34,992 nucleotides of DNA from Prorocentrum cordatum (GCA_963575745.1 CAUYUJ010015028.1:325001-359992), one strand, 5' to 3'; numbered from the stretch's first letter, positions 9,046 through 18,645 are shown. Numbers and translations: made by a program. The notes: generated from the sequence alone by a model not told the origin.

Positions 9046-9970
9046 TGTTGAGGTTGCCCCTCTTCGCTCCGGTGCCGACACGATGTTTCGGCATTGGTGT
9101 CGCCTGCTTCACGGATGTCGTCTGGGGGTGCCTGTCGGCCCAGTTCGTCTTCGACGATGTTTGCCTGACTCACACCGAGCGTTCGATCTCTGCGTGATTA
9201 TGGTCGCGCCGCCGCGCCATTTTGGCTGCGTTTACTTGCTGGTCGCCACCGGGGCTTCCACGCCACAGGGTTTGGGAGTATCGTCTCTGCCTCTTCTCCT
9301 GAGTGGCTGCCCGGTCGCTCGCTTCGCCTGTTTTTTCTTCTTGCTGCTTACCCGCGGCCCGACTATGTTGGGTCGGCTTTCGACTCGCCTCGCGAGCCTG
9401 TTGACCAAAAAGTATTCTCACCAGTTTCTTCTGGCGCCTGGTTCGACAAGGTTCAATTCATGCTCTTCCTAGTGGCACCGCCCCTGGGTTGCCCGCGCGC
9501 TTGCATGGCAGCTCCCGGCAGCTCCTGCAGCCGCAGCCCTCGGCGCAGCCCAGCGTCCCCCGGCGGTAGTCCTGCAGCTGCCGGTGCGCACGCTAGGTGA
9601 TTTAGCTTTGCTCGTAGCCCGACCTGACTTGTGACGCCGCCGGCGCCTTCGCCTGCGGCTGCGACAAAGAGTATCCCCACCAGCCCCGTCCCCCCCGGTC
9701 GCCTGCCCGCCCTCTGCTGCCCTCGCGCCGCCACGGCCCCACCGCTATCGCGGCTCTCGGCTTGCGGCTTTCGGCTTGTGCGTTTGGGGGTGCATGTAAA
9801 GCTGGAGCATTTGTTGCATGAGTCGTCGGAAATTAGGTGGGGCAAGTCGAATTGGAACCGTTTTGGCTCAATGGAGGTCCTGTTGGGGTCCTTTTCGACA
9901 AATGGTCTCCTGCACCACAATGCTGCCCACGCACTCCGGACGGGTTTAGAAACACGTCACCACACATTGC
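9046..9970. other. Unassigned region with spliced-leader-like words
   Basis: No gene is supportable. The 12-mer GCCATTTTGGCT (9216-9227) equals bases 7-18 of the 22-nt dinoflagellate spliced leader. CCGTTTTGGCTCAA (9858-9871) matches 13 of 14 bases of its 3' part and is followed at once by an ATG (9871) whose frame runs into the GGA tract as poly-Glu. On minus, CTGGTGAGAATACTTTTTGG (near 9405-9424) resembles words near 9662 and 26171. Confidence 0.4.
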
Positions 9971-9977
9971 CCTCAAT

Positions 9978-10137
9978 GCGAGAGGAGGAGGAGGAGGAGG
10001 AGGAGGAGGAGGAGGAGGAGGAGGAGGAGGACGAGGAGGAGGAAGAGGATGAGGAGGATGAGGAGGATGAGGAGGAGGGGGCGAAGGAGGAACGGGATGG
10101 GGGAGGAGGAAGAGGAGGAGGAGGAGGAAGAGGAGGA
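9978..10137. repeat. GGA microsatellite 1 of a spaced series
   Basis: GGA repeats with GACGAGGA and GATGAGGA interruptions, purine-rich on plus. It is preceded by DNA (about 9942-9977) that resembles the 3' half of the spacers at 10138 and 10663. The Glu and Gly frames are artefacts of the repeat. Confidence 0.95.
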
Positions 10138-10233
10138 GGTTGCATGCGGCCATGGATGTCTCACTCGTTGCCTGTTTTTTTTTTTGTTTTCCGAGCGGGT
10201 TTAAAACAACATAAGATCATGTTGTCCCGAATC
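10138..10233. repeat. Spacer repeat between GGA tracts, copy 1
   Basis: This unique 95-bp stretch, GTTGCATGCGGCCATGGATG ... CCGAGCGGGTTTA ... AGATCATGTTGTCCCGAAT, recurs at 10663-10752 with few changes. A third, partial relative (CGGGTTTAGAAACAC ... CATTGCCCTCAAT) precedes the first GGA tract near 9942. It suggests amplification of a tract-plus-spacer unit. Confidence 0.85.
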
Positions 10234-10662
10234 GGAGGAGGAGGAGGAGAAGGAGGGGGAGGAGAAGGAAGGGGAGGAGAAGGAGGAGGAGGCGGAAGAG
10301 GAGGAGGAGGAGCAGGAGGAAAAGGAGGAGGAGGAAGTGGAGGAAGTCGAGGAGGAGGAGGAGGAGGAGGCGGGGCGGAGACGGAGGCGGAGGAGGAGGA
10401 GGCGGAGGAGGAGCAGGGAGCAGAAAGAGAGAGGAGGAGGAGGAGGGAGGAGGAGGAGGAGGAGGAGAGGAGGAGGAGGGGGGAGGGGAGGAGGAGGAGG
10501 AGGAGGAGGAGGAGGAGGAGGAGGAGGAGGAGGAGAAGGAGTTGAGGAGGAGGAGGAGGAGGAGGAGGAGGAGGAGGAGGAGGAGGAGGAGGAGGAGGAG
10601 GAAGGAGGAGGGGGGGAGAAAGAGGGGGGGAGGGGGGAGCGGGAGGGAGAGGAGGAGGAGGA
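10234..10662. repeat. GGA microsatellite 2
   Basis: About 430 bp of GGA with AAGGAGGGG and GGCGGA variants, purine-rich on plus. The apparent poly-Pro, poly-Ser and poly-Leu proteins on minus are repeat artefacts. Confidence 0.97.
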
Positions 10663-10752
10663 GGTTGCATGCGGCCATGGATGTATCACTCGTTGCCACT
10701 GCTTTTTTTTCCGAGCGGGTTTAGACCAACATCAGATCATATTGTCCCGGAT
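10663..10752. repeat. Spacer repeat between GGA tracts, copy 2
   Basis: Second copy of the 10138 spacer. The T-run length and a few bases differ (GATCATATTGTCCCGGATGA against GATCATGTTGTCCCGAATCG), so the two are diverged rather than assembly duplicates. Confidence 0.85.
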
Positions 10753-10866
10753 GAGGAGGAGGAGGAGGAGGAGGAGGAGGAGGAGGCGGAGGCGGAGGCG
10801 GAGGCGGAGGCGGAGGCGGAGCAGAAGGAGGAGGAGGAGGAGGAGGAGGAGGAGGAGGAGGAGGAA
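10753..10866. repeat. GGA microsatellite 3 with GGCGGA core
   Basis: GGA repeats enclosing a run of five to six GGCGGA hexamers (about 10785-10818). Confidence 0.95.
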
Positions 10867-10869
10867 TGC

Positions 10870-11370
10870 AGGTTTTTGTTGTCCCTGGGGCCTCTCTGGA
10901 GCGTCTTTGATGCCTCGGAAGAGCCTCTTGGAGCCTCTTTAGTCTCTCGTGGGGCCTCGGTCAGGAATCCCCTCCCCCCCCCTCGGAGGCTCCAAGAGGG
11001 CCTCTTGGGGCCCTCGTGGGCCGCTCTTGTGTTTCTTTTGGGCGCTCTTGTGGCCGTGTTGGAGCCGTCTTGGGCTTCTCTTGGGGCTCTCATGGGCCAT
11101 CGTGAAGGCCAAGGGGCCAATCGGAAGCGAGAAGGCGATAAGCAAAAAACATTGATTGTCCTTAGGTGTTTGAAGAATTTGGGCCTCCGGGTGAGTGCCG
11201 TGCGAGGCTCGAAAAGGCACTCTTAACCTTTTTGGGGCTGTCTTGGGCCGTCTTGGAGGCATGTCGGAGGCTATCGTGAGCGATGTGGAGCTAGCTTGAG
11301 CAATCTTGCAGGCCATCTTGGGCTGCCGAGGGCTCTCTTGGAGCCATCTTGGGACATCTTGGGCGGTCGG
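10870..11370. repeat. Degenerate CTCTTGGGGCC array, copy 1 (family D)
   Basis: Loose repeats of the type GGAGCCTCTTGG, GGGGCCCTCGTGGG and GGCCATCTTGGG run through the region at a spacing of about 10-25 bp. The same style recurs at 26490-26760. Minus-strand frames give Pro/Arg/Lys-rich strings such as APRxPQEAPK, which are typical low-complexity predictions. A C-run interrupts it at 10970-10982. Confidence 0.7.
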
Positions 11371-11406
11371 CCGACTCGGGGTGCCCCCCTTCGGACCCAG
11401 GGGATG

Positions 11407-12213
11407 GGGTACCCACCCGCCCGCAAGCCGTCTAGCTCACTCCAAACCCCGCCGGCCCTCCCAACACAAAAGTAACACCCGAGCCTCGGCATGTTCAGCG
11501 GTCGTTTCTGGATGGGCAGCTTTTGGAAACCAAACCCGACCACATGGGCGCGACGTTTGGACGAGCTGCGCCACGCGTGCCAGGGGCGCCACGGGCGCCA
11601 GGCACCCCCTGGGGCCCGACCGTGCCACGCACGCCTGGTGCGCCAGATGCGCCACGTGCTCTGCGTGCGCCAGGTGTGCCGCAGCAGGCACTGTGCTGAC
11701 ACCCCCGGGAAGCATGTCGGCCCCAACCACCCTTGTCGAAAAGCCATGCCCATCATTGTGTCTGGTGGGCCTGCGCACAACAGGCCATACGCCACCACTT
11801 CACAGTGATCGGGGGGCGGCCGCGCATGATCGAGATTTAGCCGCGAGATGCACTCTGTACAGTTTTTGTTGTTAGGGATGGTGGCCCTGCGCGCAGCAGG
11901 CAATGTGCTGACACCCCAGCCGTCCCTGTCAAAAACAATACGAGGTGCTCGCGGGCCTCACGAACATGACTCAAGACGTTGCCCCAAAGTGTACTTCGCA
12001 TCGTTTTTTGGCAGGAATGGTGGGTGGGGGGGCGCATCGGGTTGGCCGCGCATGCTCCAAATGTGGAGGCAGATTGCGGTTTGTATTGTTTTTGTGACAG
12101 GGATGGTGGGGGGCGGGATCGCATGGAGTCGGCATGTTTCCAGGCTGGCCGCTGGCCGGGTGGGGGAGGAGGTGTATCTTAAAAAGGAACAGTGATCAAG
12201 ACGCCCCCTAGAT
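11407..12213. repeat. Tandem segmental duplication, copy 1
   Basis: The start (AAGCCGTCTAGCTCACTCCA), a block with CAGCGGTCGTTTCTGGATGG, a block GGTGGCCCTGCGCGCAGCAG, the shared stretch GCTCGCGGGCCTCACGAACA, and a block GGGTTGGCCGCGCATGCTCC all recur in the same order in 12216-12733. This copy is about 290 bp longer because it carries extra GCAGCAGGCACTGTGCTGAC and CAACAGGCCATACGCC units (about 11600-11860). Confidence 0.88.
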
Positions 12214-12215
12214 AG

Positions 12216-12733
12216 CAAGCCGTCTAGATCACACCCACCCGCCCTCCCAACACATAAGTGACACCCGAGGCTCAGCATGCTCAGCGGTCGCCTTTGGATG
12301 GGCAGCTTTTGGGGGACCAAATCTGACCCCATGTGCGCGACGCTGGGGCGAAGTGCGCGACGCATGCCAGGAGCGCCACGCGCGCCGGGCACCCCTGGGT
12401 CCCGAGTGTATTGTCTTAAGTTCGGGATGGTGGCCCTGCGCGCAGCAGGCAATATGCTGACACCCCCGCCGTAGGTGCTCGCGGGCCTCACGAACATGAC
12501 TCAAGACGTTGCCACGAAGTGTACTGTGTATTTCTTCTGTTGACAAGGATGGCGGGGGCGCCGCATCGGGTTGGCCGCGCATGCTCCAAATGTGGAGGCA
12601 GATTGCGTATTGTATTGTTTGTTTTTCGCAGGGATGGTGGGGGGGGGCGTATGGTTCCTGGTTGGCTGCTGCTCGCCTAGGGGAGGGGGTGTATATTAGT
12701 TGGGAACAGTGATAAACCCTTCCCCCTTGCAGG
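12216..12733. repeat. Tandem segmental duplication, copy 2
   Basis: Diverged second copy of 11407-12213. T-rich runs ending in AG before GGATGGTGG or GGATGGCGG recur across both copies (near 11865, 12010, 12095, 12540 and 12625). They resemble 3' splice acceptors but may just be a sub-repeat. No frame is kept between the copies. Confidence 0.88.
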
Positions 12734-12748
12734 GGAAGGAGGGGTTGT

Positions 12749-13160
12749 GGCAGAGAAGCGAGAACAAATCGTTAGATCACTCAGCCCTGAGGGCTGGTCG
12801 GATTTTCGGAGGTCTGCGCGGATGTCTCAACGGCCCGAAGAACGTCGCACAGGAGTACCTGGTTGACAGTCTTTTGCTGCAGCCCGAGATTCCCGACGTC
12901 ATGATTCTTTCATCATGTGGGACCCCAGAGGTCTGGACCCATTCCCTGGGACCCGCCTTCGTCCTGGGTCGTTATTTTGAGACGGCCCCAGTTCTGTGGA
13001 TCAGTGCCAGGCTCCCCCCGGCGCAGAAACGAAAACAGCAGTCGGCGTCTAAAACAGCACGTCGGATTCGGGATTCGGTGTTCCAGCCAGCTGCCCTTGC
13101 CTCTGCGATCCGTCTTGTGCATCTTGTGCCTAGATTTTCTGGGCCCGAAGTTGTTGCCAT
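12749..13160 (+). pseudogene. Coding-like fragment of unknown function
   Basis: The frame from 12700 to 13224 has an ordinary mixed amino-acid composition, unlike the low-complexity frames elsewhere. It contains RIFGGLRGCLNGPKNVAQEY, then a hydrophobic stretch with LVDSLLLQPEIPDVMILSS, and later KQQSAS. The FGGLRG-type start followed by NV..YL weakly recalls N-terminal strands of some eukaryotic glycosyltransferase-like proteins; this is an impression, not an assignment. The segment from about 13010 on also occurs at 17275, where the same frame keeps KQQSAS. There is no upstream ATG, so this would be an exon or a remnant. Confidence 0.3.
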
Positions 13161-13590
13161 TACTCAGGAGGGGAAAAAACACACAGACACAATTAATCGA
13201 CGATCCCCAGGAAAATATAGGTAAATATGGGAAGTGGGTGGGAAGACAAAAACACAAAAAACATGAAAATATTGGGAATCGTTTTAGTTGTGTGTATTTA
13301 TTTGTGTGTCCTGGGGCCCCTCTAATTACGTCAACACGAGTGCACATGGTATTGATTTCTGAACAGCATGCTTACTTTGCCCGTTCTCCGTGGAACTGAT
13401 TCGGATGGATGATTCAGGTTGGGCTTGTGTAGGAAGACGGTGTTGGTCCATTCCTTGCGTGCTTTTATGTATGTGGGATTGCCTCAACTGCGGGCAGAAG
13501 TGTTGCTTGATCATGTTTCCACTGCTGTCCGTAGGTCCGTTCTCTCTTGTTCAGTATTTGTTTTTGTTTCTCTCTCTCTCTCTCTATCTC
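13010..13590. repeat. Module E, copy 1, with F insertion
   Basis: Aligns with 17275-17697. Shared words include CAATCGGCGTCT/CAGTCGGCGTCT, GCCCGAAG, GTCAACAYGAG, GGGATTGCCTCA, CTGCGGGCAGAA and CTGTYGTCCGTAGGT-like DNA, followed by a CT tract. The copy is interrupted at 13164-13324 by a family F element; without it the two copies run in step. Confidence 0.85.
13164..13324. mobile_element. Family F element, copy 2
   Basis: 161 bp with ATTAC directly on both sides (13159-13163 and 13325-13329). The paralogous module at 17411-17450 continues straight from CGAAGCCGCTACCAGTGC to GTCAACATGAG, so it is the empty site. Ends are imperfect inverted repeats: TCAGGAGGGG on the left and CCCCTCTA on the right, each followed inward by ACACAC-type DNA and CGATNCCCA. 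It is non-coding. Confidence 0.85.
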
Positions 13591-13604
13591 CCCCTCCTTC
13601 TCTC

Positions 13605-13912
13605 TTTTCCCTTTTGCTATGTGCCCTTTCCTGGGGGCGGACGGGGGGCAGGGAACGAAAGTAGAGGGGATGTGGTGGAACAGGACGGGACGGCAAGGAG
13701 GAGGGGAAGGGAGACTGAAGAGGGGTTGGGAGAGATGAGGAAGGGGGAAAGGAGGGAAATGCAGAGGGGGGAGTGGGGGAGGGGCGGGACGTGGTGGATG
13801 GGAGGGAGAGGGGGGCACGGACAAGGGGGGGAATAAGGAGGGAGGCGAGCGCCCCTCTGCATCCGCACCTCCTCCGCCGCAGGTCGGACCACGTGGTGAT
13901 AATCCGCAGCGC
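13605..13912. repeat. Module G, copy 1
   Basis: Aligns with 19623-19930. Both have CCTTTTGCT.YGTGCC, a long G-rich stretch, GGGGCGGGACGTGGTGGATG, and GCGCCCCTCTGCATCCGCAC ... CCGCCGCAGGTCGGACCACG. This copy diverges from copy 2 just after GTGGTG, inside what is an exon-like segment in copy 2. Confidence 0.88.
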
Positions 13913-14084
13913 ACGCGCGCGCATGTCGAAATCCTTCAAAAACCATAGGTTTCGTAAGGATTTCATACGAGCCAATTTCCATATAGATTCATACCATCCA
14001 AATCAAGCCGTTATCGACCCCACCCGTCACTCTTGCAAATAAAATGCTCGCGTGCATTGGCTTAACCAGTTCATCTAGTTTCAA

Positions 14085-14720
14085 GAACCCCTTGAAACAA
14101 ATGAAACGAAGTCCACGCGCGCGTCGTCGCGCCCGCATGTCGTAAGGATTTCGGCATCAAGGTTCCCAACAACATGTAGACTGGCGCGCTTTTGCGAACA
14201 ATTTTACCAAAACCATCGGTTTATTTTAACTGTCCTGTCAAATGGGACCGCGCGGACCTTCCGCGCGTGCATGTCGGGATCATTCGGACGCGTTTGCTGG
14301 AACAGGGTTTGCTGGCGGACGCCATGCGTGCCACTCGCGCGCGTCGGCCGCGCGCGCATGGCGATTTTCCCTCATACCAGCGTGATCACCATCATCGCGC
14401 CCGCCCTTGACGACATCACCATGATGCCGCGCCTGCCCGAGCCACCGATTCGCACTGAGACGCCCGCGTGCCCGCGCAGCATTCGAGACGTGATGGGGAA
14501 TTTGTTGTCGATCAGCTCCACCGCGGCCGCGTCCGTCGCGCCGAACTGGTTCGCCGCTCGGCGCGCGAGCTTGAGCGCGCAAGCGCGTCCGCACCGGTGC
14601 GCCAGCCAGTGCCCAGTTCAGTCATCGCAATCGCCGCCGCATGGGTTTCGCTGGCCACCTTGCGGGTGGGTGGTTGAATGGTTGCGCAAGCAGCGTAGCT
14701 GTCATTACCAAGTCCTTGAT
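14085..14720. repeat. Module H, copy 1
   Basis: Shares, in order, ACGCGCGCGTCGTCGCGC, GCATGTCG, TAAGGATTTC, GCGCGCTTTTGCGAA, AAAACCAT, CAGCGTGATCA, CCGCGCC.GCCC, ATTCGCACTGAGACGCCCGC, CAGTCATCGCAATCGC and GGATGGTTGCGC-like words with 14985-15735. Plus-strand frames keep short matches (MPRLPEPPIRTETPA here and IPRPPNTPTRTEMPA in copy 2). This may mean old coding sequence, but neither copy has an intact frame I recognise. Confidence 0.75.
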
Positions 14721-14984
14721 AATCATCTATCCATGCGCAGCAAAAACTGCACAGCATAGATCCTTTTTTTCCCCTAAAAAGAGAATGGAGTCGCCCCCCC
14801 CCGGGATTATAAGTTTCCCTTTTTCGCAGTGCAAATTACATGCGATTCTCCCATCCGTCCATCGTAGATATAAGTCCATATCATCCCAGGGGAAGCGGTA
14901 TCGACCACCCTCGCCATCTTCTGTACGAAAAATCAAAAGTCGCACTATGCGCGCGCATTCATTTATAAAAAAGCACAAGGTTTG

Positions 14985-15735
14985 AAGAAACCGTTTGCGA
15001 AACATGCGGCGAAGTGCGCACGCGCGCGTCGTCGCGCGCGCATGCTGGAAATCCGAAGGTGTCGTGAGGATTTCAAAATCGAGGTTACCCCCCTCCACAC
15101 ACAACAAACAGGGTTTCGCAACATTGGCTTTCCAAACCAACTTGCGCGCGCGCTTTTGCGAATTCTTTAGAAAACCATGGGTGTTTCAACTTCTTCATGA
15201 CATGTTACCAAACAGGCCTCGCGCGCATGTCGAAATCGTTCGAACGACCTTGTGCGTGCAGTGTGGTGGCACGACCTGCGTCAAATAATACCATGGGGCC
15301 ACTCTCGCGCGTTTGCAGCGTGCGTGCCGAAGTTGTTCCAAAAGGTTCATCACCGACGCGAAGACGCCGTCATCGTCGCCAGCGTGATCAGCATCGGCGC
15401 CGTCATTGTCAGCATCGTCGCTGGCATCGCTACTATCATCATCGTGGCTACCGTTGTCGGCGTTGCCATGATACCGCGCCCGCCCAACACGCCGACTCGC
15501 ACTGAAATGCCCGCTGGGATGTGCCGAGCGGTCAGCGCCACCGCGTTCGGTTCGGTCGCGCCAAACCAGCAAACCGCTGCGCACGCAAGCATGCGCGGGT
15601 CAGTGCGGCCGCAGGAATGCACCCGCCAACACCAAGCAGTCATCGCAATCGCTTCCGCATGGGTTTTGCAAACCAAGTTGCGGGCGGGCGGGTGGGATGG
15701 TTGCGCGAGCAGTGGAGTCGACAATTTAAGTTCGG
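14985..15735. repeat. Module H, copy 2
   Basis: Second diverged copy of 14085-14720. A hydrophobic frame (VIVASVISIGAVIVSIVAGI, about 15370-15430) is read on plus; it lies over an array of CATCGTC/CATCATC-like triplets and is probably not a real membrane segment. The 265 bp between the two copies (14721-14984) shows nothing I can name. Confidence 0.75.
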
Positions 15736-15779
15736 TAAGGTCGATCACGCCACACATATTGCCCCACGCACATTGCAAC

Positions 15780-15895
15780 GCTCATGTTGCACCATGCATA
15801 TTGCATCACACATGCACATATATACACATATGTATGTATGTACATACACATATGGGTATATGTGTATGTATTGTATATATATATGCATATATTAC
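15780..15895. repeat. ACAT/TATG microsatellite
   Basis: Alternating purine-pyrimidine ACATAT, TATGTATG and TATATATA runs. The alternating sequence may adopt cruciform or Z-like forms. Confidence 0.9.
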
Positions 15896-16104
15896 CCCGC
15901 GTTGGTTTCACAGCATCGGTCGCTCTACGCCCACATACCAACGTGTTGGGGTCCCCGGTGGCCAAAACACATATGCAAATCTATGTATATGTCGGAGGTT
16001 GCGGGGTGAAGTCGCAGCGGAACGGAGACCCGCAAACGGGAAGTCGTTTCGTTTCGTTCGTGTCGCGCGTGCGGGCGAGGCGACGTTGCGTGGGCACGCG
16101 AGAG

Positions 16105-16350
16105 GAATGAGCCCGCCGCTGCTAGGGCGAAGTCAAGACAAATGATTATCCCCCGTCCATCCGTCTGCCGGTGTCCCGTGGTGTCCGCCGCTGCTAGGGC
16201 GAAGTCAAGACAAATGATTATCCCCCGTCCGTCCATCCGGAGGTGGCCATAGCGGTGTCCCGCGGTGTCCCGTGATGTCCCGTGGTGCCCGCCGTTGCTA
16301 GGGCGAAGTCAAGACAAACGATTATCCCCCGTCCTCCCGTCTGGCGGTGG
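16105..16350. repeat. Tandem repeat GCTAGGGCGAAGTCAAGACA, three units
   Basis: GCTAGGGCGAAGTCAAGACA followed by AATGATTATCCCCCGTCC occurs at about 16121, 16193 and 16295. Units are separated by GGTGTCCCGTGGTGTCC-type filler of varying length. This filler becomes the main motif of the next array. Confidence 0.92.
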
Positions 16351-16945
16351 CCCGCGGTAACCCGCGGTGTCCCGTGGTGTCCCGTTGATTGAGATCGGTA
16401 GTGAGATCGATAGTGAGATTGATAGTGACGTCGATCGTGAGATCGATATTGAGATCGATGTGGTGCCCCGAGGTGTATCCTGGTGTCCCGTGGTGTCCCA
16501 GAAAGTGATATTGATAGTGAGATCGACAGTGAGATCGACAGGTGCCCCGTGGTGTACCGTGGTGTCCCGTTGAGTGAGATCGATACTGAGATCGATGTGG
16601 TGCCCCGAAGTGTCCCGTGGTGTCCCAAAAAGCGAGATAGATAGTGACATCGATGGTGAGATCGACAGGCGTCCCGTGGTGCCCCGTTGAGTGAGATCGA
16701 TAGTGAGATAGATAGTGAGATCGATGTGGTGTCCCGAGAAGTCCCGTGGTGTCCCGTTGAGTGAGATCGATAGTGAGACCGACAGTAAGATCGAGAGGTG
16801 TCCCGCGGTGTCCCGTGGTGTCCCGTGGTGCCCCGTTGAGTGAGATCGATGGTGAGATCGATGGTGAGATCGACAAGTGTCCCGTGTTGTCCCGTGGTGT
16901 CCCGTGGTGTCCCGGTGAGTGAGATCGATAGTGAGATCGATTGAG
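16351..16945. repeat. Composite minisatellite GTCCCGTGGT + GAGATCGATAGT
   Basis: Blocks of 10-bp GTCCCGTGGT units alternate with blocks of 12-bp GAGATCGATAGT units, giving a higher-order period of about 60-80 bp. The array is rich in GATC and ATCGAT sites. Minus-strand frames read as DLTIDLT and GTPRDT repeats. Both sub-motifs vary slightly between blocks. Confidence 0.93.
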
Positions 16946-17274
16946 TCAGATGTTGGCTCCCCCCTTCTCCCCCCCACACAACCTCCTTATCACACGAAGG
17001 GTTGTCGTATAGGTATATGATTGTTTCCCATTTTTGAAACATCCAAATACATGTCCGAATGTGTATGCATCACTGCTTGTCCGCCCCTACCAATGATTTC
17101 GACCCTCATTTCATCACCCATAGTTATTATTGGCATTTTCTCCTATGTGTGTTTGTCGCTGGTGCGATGCCACTACTCGCAGGCTGGACTGATGATTTCG
17201 CCCGGTGCGTCTTACAGGTCCAGATCCATCAATGTTGTTGGCTGACCCCATGAGCAAACTTATGCAGATCAAAA
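16946..17274. other. Unassigned AT-richer stretch
   Basis: No gene or repeat that I can name. Base composition is more balanced than in neighbouring DNA. It ends where module E copy 2 begins. Confidence 0.4.
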
Positions 17275-17675
17275 GACTCTGGCGGTGCAGGAGCACAAGC
17301 AACAATCGGCGTCTCAAGCAATACCTCGTAATTTAGATGCAGTGCCCCAGCCGGGTACCCCTGCCTTTGCGAGCCGTTGTTTTGCAGATTGCGTTTAGAC
17401 TGTCTGTGCCCGAAGCCGCTACCAGTGCGTCAACATGAGCGCCCATTGCATTGCACTCTGAACTTGCATCCTCTCTGCCCCCGCTTCCCGTGCCGGTTAT
17501 GATGGATCATGTGGAATGGGCGTGTTCAAGAAATTGGAATTGGTCCCTTCATTTCGTAGTTTCATTTATTTGGGATTGCCTCACCTGCGGGCAGAACAGT
17601 TACCTTATCATTTCACCTCTGTTGTCCGTAGGTACTTCTCTTTGTCTTGGTTTGTTATCTCTCTTTCTCTCTCTT

Positions 17676-17697
<22 letters not shown>
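17275..17697. repeat. Module E, copy 2 (empty site for F)
   Basis: Diverged copy of 13010-13590 without the F insertion. It ends in a CTCT tract, as does copy 1. The frame matching the coding-like part of copy 1 keeps KQQSAS and a D-V-QP pattern, then hits a stop. Confidence 0.85.
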
Positions 17698-17714
<17 letters not shown>

Positions 17715-17812
17715 TCATACGTACATACGTACATACATACACACATACATACATATACACATACATGCATGCATGCATGCATGCATGCATGCATACACAC
17801 ATACGAAAGAGC
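17640..17812. repeat. CT, TA, CATA and CATG microsatellites in series
   Basis: The motif changes in order: CTCTCT, TATATA, CATACATA and CATGCATG. Each motif differs by one or two bases from the one before, as expected if one tract seeded the next. Confidence 0.95.
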
Positions 17813-17819
17813 GTGTTCT

Positions 17820-18025
17820 ACCGCTGCTGGCGGAAAACCGGGGGGGGGTCACTACCGGTTCAAACCCCTCCCCCCCCCCTCCGGAAAACCGGGGGGGGTC
17901 ACTGCCGGTTCGAACCCCTCCCCCACACCCCCCCATCGAAAAGGGGGGGGGGGTCACTACCGGTTCGACCCCCCCCCCCCTGAAAACGGGTGGGGTCACT
18001 ACCGGTTCGAACCCCCCCCCCCCTC
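17820..18025. repeat. G/C-run tandem repeat GAAAACCGGGGGGGGTCACT, forward
   Basis: Five units of about 40-60 bp of the type GAAAACCGGGGGGGGTCACT followed by ACCGGTTCGAACCCC and a C-run. The word GGTTCGAACCCC is close to a tRNA B-box but is also a simple palindrome. The same unit recurs inverted at 18670-18785. Confidence 0.9.
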
Positions 18026-18029
18026 GAAA

Positions 18030-18645
18030 ACCGAGTGGGGGTGCGGACAGTGGTGGGGACGGTGTTGGTGGGGACAGTGGTGAGGGGATAGCGGGACAGT
18101 GGTGGGGACAGTGGGACAGTGGGACAGTGGTGGGGACGGTAGTGGTGGGGACAGTGGTGGGGACAATGGTGGGAACAGGGGGGGACAGTGGACAGTGGTG
18201 GTGACGGTGGTGGTGGGGACAGTGGTGTGGGGACAATGGGAATGAGGTGGAAACAGTGGGACAGTGGAGGGTACAATGGTGGTGGGGACAGTGGTGAAGG
18301 CGGTGGCGAGGACGGCGGTGGGACAATGGGACAGAGGTACAGTGGGGACAGTGGTGGGGACAGTGGGGACAGTGGTGGGAACAGTGGGACAGCTCAGTGG
18401 GACAGCGGAGGAGTCAGTGGGACAGTGGGGACAGTGGGGATAGGCAGTGGTTGGGTCCGTGGAGACAGTGGGGAGAGTGGAACCGTGGTGGGAACAGTGG
18501 TGGGAACAGTGGGGACAGTGCGACAGTGGTGGGGGCACTGGTGTGGACAATAGGGACGGTGGTGGAACCAGTGGGGACAGTGGTGGTGAGGACAGTGGTG
18601 CTGGGAACAACAGTGGGGGATGTGATGCGAGCGGTGGTAGGGACC
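18030..18645. repeat. GGGGACAGTGGT minisatellite
   Basis: About 600 bp of imperfect 9-15 bp units built from GGGACAGTGG and GGGGACAGTGGTGG. It lies between the forward (17820-18025) and inverted (18670-18785) G/C-run repeats. G-runs on plus could form quadruplexes. Confidence 0.95.

Noticed and set aside
15366-15470. Hydrophobic plus-strand segment as a membrane protein
   Set aside because: It lies over CATCGTC/CATCATC-like triplets, which give Ile/Val-rich frames by chance.
16351-16945. CRISPR-like array
   Set aside because: Repeats are adjoining 10-12 bp motifs with no unique spacers of constant length.
17820-18025. tRNA-like B-box GGTTCGAACCCC
   Set aside because: No A-box or cloverleaf can be formed; the word is a simple palindrome in a G/C-run repeat.
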